Origin: CBDDHT01 sp965227905
GTDB taxonomy: Bacteria; Pseudomonadota; Alphaproteobacteria; Rhizobiales; Methyloligellaceae
Reading direction: 5' to 3'
Assembly: GCA_965227905.1 (NCBI GenBank)
Contig: OZ245780.1
Span: 2,108,001 to 2,172,000 of the forward strand
DNA: 64,000 nt
Under the pieces are notes generated by a model. The model was given only the letters and a program-made list of their open reading frames with translations, had not been told where the DNA came from and ran no database searches. A program made the position numbers and the translations under genes. Positions 58,212-64,000 of the stretch are shown piece after piece; the stretch's first letter is position 1; every line of letters starts with the position of its first letter.

Positions 58212-59531
58212 ATGCTCGTGCAATCGATAGAAGGCTGTCTCGCGTCAGAGATTGGAGACGCGGGTCTTGCTCAGGATGCTCTTGAGGCAAGGCTTGCGCG
58301 GCTGGTCCCTGCTCTTGACGGTCTTCGGCGCGATTATGAAACAGGTGCTCTGCCGCTTCTCCAGGTTCCGGACAGGCAGGGCGATATCGGCGAAGCCGAG
58401 GCCGCACTTTCTGCTCTGATGGACAATGCCAGGACCCTGGTCTTTTTCGGGACCGGCGGCTCCAGCCTTGGCGGCCAGATGCTGGCGCAGCTTGGTGGCT
58501 GGTTCATACCGGGCGAGCAGCCAAAGGGACAGAGGAAGCGACCGCGCACGCGATTCTATGACAATCTGGATGCTCGAACGCTGGAGCGAACGCTGGCAGG
58601 TCTCGATCTTGAGCGAACGCGATTCGTGGTCATATCGAAATCCGGAACAACGCCGGAGACGATGGTTCAGTTTCTCGCGGCGCTTCAGGCGGTGGAAGGC
58701 GCGGGTCTCAAGGATCGTGCCGGAGAACTCTTTCTCACATTGACGGAGCCTGCCCATCCTGGTCGTAAGAATGGTCTGCGCGAGGTTTCCGAGGCGCGTG
58801 GCATTCGTGTTTTGGACCATGATCCCGAGATTGGCGGACGCTTTTCGGCGCTCACCAATGTCGGCCTCCTGGCAGCGCTTGCGCGTGGTCTCGATGCAAG
58901 AGCGATTCGCAATGGAGCCAAGAGTGTAATCGACAGTCTGCTAACTGTCGGCAGCCCATTCGAATTTGGGCCTGCAATTGGCGCAGCGGCTACAATCGGG
59001 CTGATCCAGGAACGTGACATCCGTGGTGTGGTGATGATGCCTTATACGGACCGGCTGGAACGTTTCGGACGCTGGTTCGTGCAGCTTTGGGCCGAGAGCC
59101 TTGGAAAGAACGGGCAGGGGACATCGGCCATTGCGGCTCTCGGTCCTGTGGATCAGCACAGCCAGCTCCAGCTCTATCTGGATGGGCCGCAGCAACACCT
59201 TGTGACGGTTCTTCGCCATGCAAGCGAGGGAACAGGTCCCGTCATTGATGCAGCGCTGGCGCACGAAGCCGGTCTGCCTCAAATCGCCGGTCGCGCCGTG
59301 GGCGATCTGGTGGCTGCACAACAACGCGCGATCCCAGAAGCATTGACCGCAGCCGGACGGCCCGTTCGCGTCATGGACTTGTCCACCCTTGATGAGCAAG
59401 TGCTTGGCAATCTCATGATGCACTTTATGATTGAGACCATACTCGCCGCGCGCCTGCTTGATATCGATCCGTTCGATCAGCCGGCGGTCGAACAAGGCAA
59501 GATCCTGACGCGAAAATATCTGGAGCAATAG
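58212..59531 (+). CDS. pgi: Glucose-6-phosphate isomerase
   Basis: The 439-residue protein has the sugar isomerase folds of PGI: FFGTGGSSLGGQML, FVVISKSGTTPETMVQFLAAL, GGRFSALTNVGLLAAL, KNGQGTSAIAALGPVDQHSQLQLYLDG (with the catalytic Glu/His region) and the C-terminal Lys helix QGKILTRKYLEQ. It interconverts glucose-6-P and fructose-6-P. It is shorter than the enterobacterial enzyme but of the length usual for alphaproteobacterial/archaeal-type bacterial PGI. The ATG at 58212 is preferred over 58113, which overlaps the M16 gene. Confidence 0.93.
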   Translation: MLVQSIEGCLASEIGDAGLAQDALEARLARLVPALDGLRRDYETGALPLLQVPDRQGDIGEAEAALSALMDNARTLVFFGTGGSSLGGQMLAQLGGWFIPGEQPKGQRKRPRTRFYDNLDARTLERTLAGLDLERTRFVVISKSGTTPETMVQFLAALQAVEGAGLKDRAGELFLTLTEPAHPGRKNGLREVSEARGIRVLDHDPEIGGRFSALTNVGLLAALARGLDARAIRNGAKSVIDSLLTVGSPFEFGPAIGAAATIGLIQERDIRGVVMMPYTDRLERFGRWFVQLWAESLGKNGQGTSAIAALGPVDQHSQLQLYLDGPQQHLVTVLRHASEGTGPVIDAALAHEAGLPQIAGRAVGDLVAAQQRAIPEALTAAGRPVRVMDLSTLDEQVLGNLMMHFMIETILAARLLDIDPFDQPAVEQGKILTRKYLEQ

Positions 59532-59602
59532 ACATAGACTTGATCAACTTTCGGCATTCAATCGGAACCGGTTAAAAACAGGTTGGTCTAGGAGCGCCTT
59601 TC

Positions 59603-61390
59603 ATGGCCGTTCGCCAGTTACCGCCATCACTCGTCAATCGCATCGCTGCCGGCGAAGTGATTGAGCGACCGGCCAGTGTGATCAAGGAGCTGGTCGAAAA
59701 CGCCTTGGATGCCGGCGCCAAGCGGATCGAAGTGGTTGCGGTCGGTGGCGGTCTGTCACTGATACGGGTGACGGACGACGGTATCGGCATGACCGTGCAA
59801 GACCTCGAACTGGCTGTCGAACGCCATGCGACATCCAAACTCGACGACGACGATCTGATGGACATACGCACACTGGGCTTTCGTGGCGAGGCCCTACCAT
59901 CCATCGGCGCCGTGTCACGGCTGACCATTCGCAGCAAGGCGCTATCGGCACCGGAAGGATGTGAGATCATCGTCGATGCGGGGGTGAAGGCCATGCCGCG
60001 GCCTGTCGCCGTTAACGGGGGGACGCGGATCGAGGTTCGCGATCTCTTTTATGCGACGCCTGCCCGACTCAAATTTCTCAAATCCGAACGCGCCGAGAAC
60101 GCCGCCATATCTGACGTCGTCAAGCGTCTCGCCATGGCCCATCCGCATGTCGATTTCACCCTCGTGAGCGGGGAGCGAACCACATTGCGACTGAGTGCTG
60201 CGATGCCTGGCGATGGTGCGGCCGAGCTTGAGCGCCTGTCACGGATCATGGGCGCAGAGTTCATGACCGATTCGGTTCCCGTCGAAGCCGAACGTGAAGG
60301 CCTGCGCATCAAGGGCTTTGCCGGTCTGCCGACACTCAACCGTGCAAGCGCCATCATGCAGTTCCTTGTCGTCAATGGCCGTCCGGTTCGTGACAAGCTG
60401 CTCTCTGGTGCCGTCCGCGCAGCCTATGGCGATTTCATGCATCTGGGGCGCCATCCCATGCTGGTGCTTTTTCTGGATGTTCCGCCGAGCCGAGTTGACG
60501 TGAATGTCCACCCCGCCAAAACGGAAGTCCGTTTCCGCGATCCGGGAGCGGTGCGGTCGTTGATCGTCGGTGCACTCCGCCAGGCGCTGTCAGAGGCCGG
60601 GCACCAGACGGCCTCTGCTCTCGCCGATGCGGCTGTCAGCCGGTTTCAACCGGGAGACAATGCCCGGCCGCCCCGTCAGGCCTGGACGCCGAGAGTCGTC
60701 GGTTCAAGCGGCGGACTTGGCGAGATGGCGCAGGCGCCTATTGCGGCCGTCGATCAGCCAAGCGGCGATGTTCGACCGCATGAGGCGGCCCCGGAGCCGG
60801 GCGAGGTGGCAAATCCGCTTGGCGCCGCGCGTGCGCAGCTTCACGACACTTACATTGTGGCTCAGACTGAGGACTCGGTCGTCATCGTGGATCAGCATGC
60901 CGCCCATGAGCGCCTGGTCTATGAACGCATGAAAGCGGCACTGACTGAAGGCGGCGTCGAGCGGCAGGTTCTGCTCATCCCGGAGATCGTCGATCTTGAA
61001 GCCTCGCAGGCCGACCGTCTGGTTGCCCATGCCGACGCCCTGAAAACATTCGGCCTTGTGGTCGAGCCGTTCGGACCAAGTGCGATTGCTGTTCACGAAG
61101 CGCCGGCGATTCTTGGCGATGCAGACATAAAGGGACTGGTGCGCGATCTGGCAGACGAAATCCAGGAGGGCGGCAGTAGCGTGGCGCTCAAGGAACGCCT
61201 CGACCACGTCTGTGCCACCATGGCTTGTCATGGCAGCGTGCGGGCCGGACGCCGACTGACGGGAGAAGAAATGAACGCACTCCTGCGAGAAATGGAAGCC
61301 ACGCCCCATTCGGGCCAATGCAATCACGGCCGCCCGACCTATATCGAGCTGAAGCTCGCGGACATCGAGAAACTCTTCGGGCGGCGCTGA
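59603..61390 (+). CDS. mutL: DNA mismatch repair protein MutL
   Basis: The 595-residue protein has the GHKL ATPase N-terminus (IAAGEVIERPASVIKELVENALDAG, with Glu29 and Asn33 in conserved places, then GIGMTVQDL and LGFRGEALPSI). A Pro-rich linker lies near residues 340-410, and the dimerisation/endonuclease domain carries DQHAAHERLVYE, ACHGSVRAG and QCNHGRPT. The DQHAxxE-type metal motif indicates a nicking-competent MutL, as expected where MutH is absent. It follows pgi by 71 bases. Confidence 0.96.
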   Translation: MAVRQLPPSLVNRIAAGEVIERPASVIKELVENALDAGAKRIEVVAVGGGLSLIRVTDDGIGMTVQDLELAVERHATSKLDDDDLMDIRTLGFRGEALPSIGAVSRLTIRSKALSAPEGCEIIVDAGVKAMPRPVAVNGGTRIEVRDLFYATPARLKFLKSERAENAAISDVVKRLAMAHPHVDFTLVSGERTTLRLSAAMPGDGAAELERLSRIMGAEFMTDSVPVEAEREGLRIKGFAGLPTLNRASAIMQFLVVNGRPVRDKLLSGAVRAAYGDFMHLGRHPMLVLFLDVPPSRVDVNVHPAKTEVRFRDPGAVRSLIVGALRQALSEAGHQTASALADAAVSRFQPGDNARPPRQAWTPRVVGSSGGLGEMAQAPIAAVDQPSGDVRPHEAAPEPGEVANPLGAARAQLHDTYIVAQTEDSVVIVDQHAAHERLVYERMKAALTEGGVERQVLLIPEIVDLEASQADRLVAHADALKTFGLVVEPFGPSAIAVHEAPAILGDADIKGLVRDLADEIQEGGSSVALKERLDHVCATMACHGSVRAGRRLTGEEMNALLREMEATPHSGQCNHGRPTYIELKLADIEKLFGRR

Positions 61391-61393
61391 TCC

Positions 61394-61699
61394 ATGGTCA
61401 AGATCCTCGCAGTTCTGCTCGGTCTCGCCATTGCCGGCCTTCTGGGTCACACGATCTACGACATGGTGGAAGGACCGGCGGCAACGAAAATTGAGGATGG
61501 CACAGTACGCGCCGCAAGTGCCCGTCATCCGGGCAAGATTGTCACCGCACGGACGCGTCGCATGCGTCGTGGCGACGATGTCTATTGGGAAGTCGAGCTT
61601 CCCGGAGCAAACTGGATTGCTTGTGCGGCGGATTGCGCTGAGACGTTCCGGACGCAGCATCTCGATCTGATCGACACGATCGAGGAGAGCGGGCGGTAG
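61394..61699 (+). CDS. Small protein with N-terminal membrane anchor or signal, unknown function
   Basis: The 101-residue product begins with a hydrophobic segment (ILAVLLGLAIAGLLGHTIYDM) and continues as a small basic beta-rich domain (GKIVTARTRRMRRGDDVYWEVELPGANW) with two Cys (IACAADCAETF) able to form a disulfide. No family is recognised. The ATG lies three bases after the mutL stop, so translation is probably coupled to mutL. Confidence 0.75.
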   Translation: MVKILAVLLGLAIAGLLGHTIYDMVEGPAATKIEDGTVRAASARHPGKIVTARTRRMRRGDDVYWEVELPGANWIACAADCAETFRTQHLDLIDTIEESGR

Positions 61700-61798
61700 T
61701 AGATGAATTCTGATGCTTGGTTCCGGTAAAACAAGCTACCTCTCTAAATAGCTGTTAGGCCGTTCTTGACCTAAAACGAACTCCCACAAAACTAGTTA

Positions 61799-62326
61799 CT
61801 ACTGTGCTTTACGGATGGCTGACTCGGGCTGATGTTGAAGGAATGTGACAAGGTCATGAACCGTTTCAATCTTACCATTCATAGGGTTCGCCTCGATCTC
61901 GTCGAGGCTGCGTCCAACACGTTTAGCGATCGCCGCAATGCTGTCGTCTAAGTCTTCGTCATCTATGTCGAGGTCGTTTTCAAAAGAGTCATCAGAACGG
62001 ATCGGATACCGGTCCGAAAATTCTTCAAAGACTGCTCGGACGATCCAAGGGTCGATGACTCGGCAGTCAAAAGATTGCGCGAAATCGCAGATAGTGTCGT
62101 CACTCCTGATTTTTGCGATGCGTGCATCGCTGCGCCATCCAACTAACGTCATGAGTAGAAAGACTGCTGGAAGAGGAAATGCCAGCGGCCACCAAACCAA
62201 ACCCGGTAGCGAGAGCATTCCTACTAAGATCGAAATGTAACACAGTGCTCCCGCCCAACTCATGGTTTGCACTGCACGCTCAGGCATATATCGCGAAGGA
62301 ATGCGCATTTGCCAACTGTATCGCAA
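61799..62326 (-). CDS. Membrane protein with acyl-carrier-like C-terminal region
   Basis: About 175 residues (start 62326 or 62308). Two membrane helices (AGALCYISILVGMLSLPGLVWW and LAFPLPAVFLLMTLVGW) precede a cytoplasmic domain of about 100 residues rich in acidic helices. The part IVRAVFEEFSDRYPIRSD...LDIDDEDLDDSIAAIA...TVHDLVTFLQHQ follows the helix order of acyl carrier proteins and DUF1493, but where ACP has the phosphopantetheine Ser (DSL) this protein has acidic residues only. So it likely does not carry an acyl group. Function unknown. Its 5' end lies 43 bases from the left end of the IS1182-type element. Confidence 0.65.
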   Translation of the reverse strand: MRYSWQMRIPSRYMPERAVQTMSWAGALCYISILVGMLSLPGLVWWPLAFPLPAVFLLMTLVGWRSDARIAKIRSDDTICDFAQSFDCRVIDPWIVRAVFEEFSDRYPIRSDDSFENDLDIDDEDLDDSIAAIAKRVGRSLDEIEANPMNGKIETVHDLVTFLQHQPESAIRKAQ

Positions 62327-62368
62327 TACGGCCCGAGTTGCGTAGTTTTAACAGTCGCTGATACGACT

Positions 62369-62400
62369 GCAATTGGCAGATTTTGTTGATTTATTCGGTT
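62369..62400 (+). repeat. Left terminal inverted repeat of the IS1182-type element
   Basis: It matches the complement of 63966-63997 with about four differences; both share GATTTTGTTGATTTA followed by a TCGGTT end. Confidence 0.85.
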
Positions 62401-62459
62401 GCGACTGAGAGCGAATAGTGATTCCGTTTTCCATATGGTTTGGCATGGAGGGCGGATCG

Positions 62460-63845
62460 ATGATGGGCAGGCAGGAAGCTCCGGAACGGCTCTTTTACGA
62501 CTTCTGCCTTGATGATCATGTTCCGGAGAAGCACTTGCTCCGGCAGATTGACCGCTTCCTCGATTTCGAAGGCATCCGTGCGAAGTTGGCACCCTTCTAT
62601 TGCTCGATCGGTCGGCCTTCGATCGATCCCGAGTTGATGATAAGAATGTTGATCGTCGGTTATTGCTTCGCGATCCGTTCGGAGCGTCGGCTGTGCGAGG
62701 AGGTTCATCTGAACCTTGCCTATCGGTGGTTCTGCCGCTTGGGCCTGGATGGGGGTGTTCCCGACCATTCGACCTTCTCGCGCAATCGCCATGGTCGGTT
62801 CCGTGAGAGTAATATCCTGCGTCATCTGTTCGAAGAGGTGGTACGCCGCTGCATAGATGAAGACTTGGTTGGCGGCGAAGGCTTCGCTGTCGATGCGAGC
62901 CTCATTCAGGCTGATGCCAACAAGCAGCGCTCACTACCGGGCAACGAGTGGGATATCGCGGACCTGCCCGTAGAACCGGGGCAAGCGGTTCGAGAGTATC
63001 TCGAGACCTTGGACGATGCCGCTTTCGGAGCGGCCAGTCCTACAAAGCCGAAGTTCGTCTCGCCATCCGATCCAGCAGCGCAATGGACCGGCGCCCTGCG
63101 TGGTCCTGCCTTCTTTGCCTATGCCACCAACTATCTGATCGACACCGATCACTCGATCATCGTCGATGTCGAGGGCACACGCGCCATTCGACAGGCCGAG
63201 GTGGGAGCCGCCAAGACGATGATCGAGCGGACCATGGATCGCTTCGGGCTCTATCCTGCGACGCTGGCAGGCGATACGGCGTACGGGGCCGCCGATATGC
63301 TGGGCTGGCTGGTCTACGAACATGGCATCGAGCCGCACATCCCCGTATTCGATAAATCCAAGCGGGCGGACGGGACCTTCTCGCGCGAGGACTTCACCTA
63401 TGACGTTCATGAGGATCGCTATGTCTGCCCGGAAGGAAAGAGTCTCCTGCAATATCGGCTCCCAGGACGACTGGCTAAAGCCAAGCCGCCCAAGGATGGC
63501 CTGCTCCGCTATCGGGCCATAAAAACCGATTGCGACCGCTGCCGCCTGAAGATGCAGTGCACCCCGAAGGAGCCCGCCAGAAAGGTCCTGCGCTCAATCA
63601 ACGAAGGGGCTCGGGACATGGCACGGGATATCGCCAAGACGGACGCCTATGAGACTTCTCGCAAGAACCGCAAGAAGGTGGAGATGCTGTTCGCACACCT
63701 AAAGCGCATCTTGAAGCTCAGCCGGCTTCGGCTGCGCGGGCCGAAAGGAGCCAAAGACGAGTTCTTGCTCGCAGCAACTGCTCAGAACCTGAGGAAACTT
63801 GCAAAGCTAAGACCAGAACCACCACCAGTTGCCCAACCAGTCTGA
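62460..63845 (+). CDS. IS1182-family transposase (DDE)
   Basis: The 461-residue transposase has the N-terminal DUF772 region (PSIDPELMIRMLIVGYCFAIRSERRLCEEVHLNLAYRWFC in short conserved pieces), a first catalytic Asp in AVDASLIQADANK, a second in LAGDTAYGAADML, and the Glu in KKVEMLFAHLKRIL. A Cys cluster (CDRCRLKMQC) lies before the last part, as in IS1182 proteins. The ATG at 62460 follows GGAGGG with good spacing; earlier in-frame starts lie inside the leader. The gene looks intact. Confidence 0.92.
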   Translation: MMGRQEAPERLFYDFCLDDHVPEKHLLRQIDRFLDFEGIRAKLAPFYCSIGRPSIDPELMIRMLIVGYCFAIRSERRLCEEVHLNLAYRWFCRLGLDGGVPDHSTFSRNRHGRFRESNILRHLFEEVVRRCIDEDLVGGEGFAVDASLIQADANKQRSLPGNEWDIADLPVEPGQAVREYLETLDDAAFGAASPTKPKFVSPSDPAAQWTGALRGPAFFAYATNYLIDTDHSIIVDVEGTRAIRQAEVGAAKTMIERTMDRFGLYPATLAGDTAYGAADMLGWLVYEHGIEPHIPVFDKSKRADGTFSREDFTYDVHEDRYVCPEGKSLLQYRLPGRLAKAKPPKDGLLRYRAIKTDCDRCRLKMQCTPKEPARKVLRSINEGARDMARDIAKTDAYETSRKNRKKVEMLFAHLKRILKLSRLRLRGPKGAKDEFLLAATAQNLRKLAKLRPEPPPVAQPV

Positions 63846-63965
63846 AACAGCGGCTGACCAACAGCGCCTATACACATTAAACCCGCCTCGAATGGGTATC
63901 GGGCCCAAGGGGGGGGAACAGAAAACGTCCGCTCCTAACAGAAGCAGACATCTGGGTTGTTTGAA

Positions 63966-63997
63966 AACCGATTAAATCAACAAAATCGGCACATTGC
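63966..63997 (-). repeat. Right terminal inverted repeat of the IS1182-type element
   Basis: Read on the minus strand it repeats the left end with about four differences, placing the element boundary three bases before the end of the window. Confidence 0.85.
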
Positions 63998-64000
63998 GGC

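Larger units (their letters stand above)
62369..63997 (+). mobile_element. IS1182-family insertion sequence, apparently complete
   Basis: Imperfect 32-bp terminal inverted repeats are visible: left 62369-62400 (starting GCAATTGGCAG) and right 63966-63997 on the minus strand (starting GCAATGTGCCG), sharing the core GATTTTGTTGATTTA. A single transposase gene fills the interior. The outer flanks do not show a clear target duplication within the bases present (the window ends three bases after the right repeat). Confidence 0.88.

Noticed and set aside
1..64000. tRNA or rRNA genes, CRISPR arrays and riboswitches
   Set aside because: I saw no cloverleaf with a TTCGAAT-type arm, no spaced identical repeats beyond the three 43-bp units, and no cobalamin, SAM, FMN or TPP riboswitch core; a covariance-model scan would be needed to exclude them fully.

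Overview
This 64 kb window looks like a piece of chromosome from an alphaproteobacterium, probably of a Rhodospirillales-like group. The assignment is by gene content only: an alphaproteobacterial cold-shock/IF-1 pair, CheY with CheZ, a TIGR01459 HAD protein, a TipF-like EAL protein, DUF1194 and DUF3035 proteins, a mitochondrial-fission ELM1-like protein, and a split B12-dependent methionine synthase behind an ArsR-methyltransferase fusion. No tRNA, rRNA, CRISPR array, prophage or plasmid gene was found.

Layout. 1-1194: an IS3-family (IS407-type) element cut by the window edge, with a likely programmed -1 frameshift site. 1292-2671: a secreted TPR-repeat protein with recently duplicated repeats. 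2899-8221: a minus-strand run of an S9 peptidase, a TerB-like protein, a D-2-hydroxyacid dehydrogenase, a ProC-like reductase and an amidohydrolase. 8330-15037: an ELM1-like protein, a DsbA-like protein, EttA, an MlaC-like protein, a TlpA-like thioredoxin, DUF4399 and an exported methyltransferase. 15141-21309: a methionine-cycle operon (ArsR-methyltransferase fusion, metF, metH part 1, metH part 2) under a promoter that contains a perfect 20-bp palindrome. A small membrane-protein gene is embedded on the opposite strand between the two metH parts.

21507-31511: mixed housekeeping and accessory genes (secreted EF-hand protein, GrpB, a 27-residue membrane peptide, CaiB CoA-transferase, an MBL hydrolase behind phased palindromic tandem repeats, ArsC, acetyltransferases, an AcuI-like reductase, a polysaccharide deacetylase, cold-shock protein, IF-1). 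31629-37494: a GMC oxidoreductase and a divergent response regulator/histidine kinase pair. 37530-43388: a translationally coupled minus-strand catabolic operon (FAH hydrolase, MBL hydrolase, Ca/Na antiporter, HpaI aldolase, O-methyltransferase, MFS transporter). 43496-48343: DUF1194, the TipF-like protein, a very long intergenic hairpin, the HAD protein and cheY-cheZ. 48634-61699: a dense conserved block (MaoC, ribF, an inverted secreted protein, ileS, lspA, DUF3035 lipoprotein, paired M16 peptidases, pgi, mutL). 61799-62326: a membrane protein with an acyl-carrier-like tail. 62369-63997: a complete IS1182-type element.

The observations most worth following are the ArsR-methyltransferase/metF/split-metH operon with its promoter palindrome and embedded antisense gene, the 90-nt hairpin after the TipF-like gene, three 43-bp repeats carrying phased palindromes, the 27-residue membrane peptide with a perfect Shine-Dalgarno sequence, and a strong intrinsic terminator lying inside the start of an M16 peptidase gene. 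All identifications are from reading the sequence; no database search was run.
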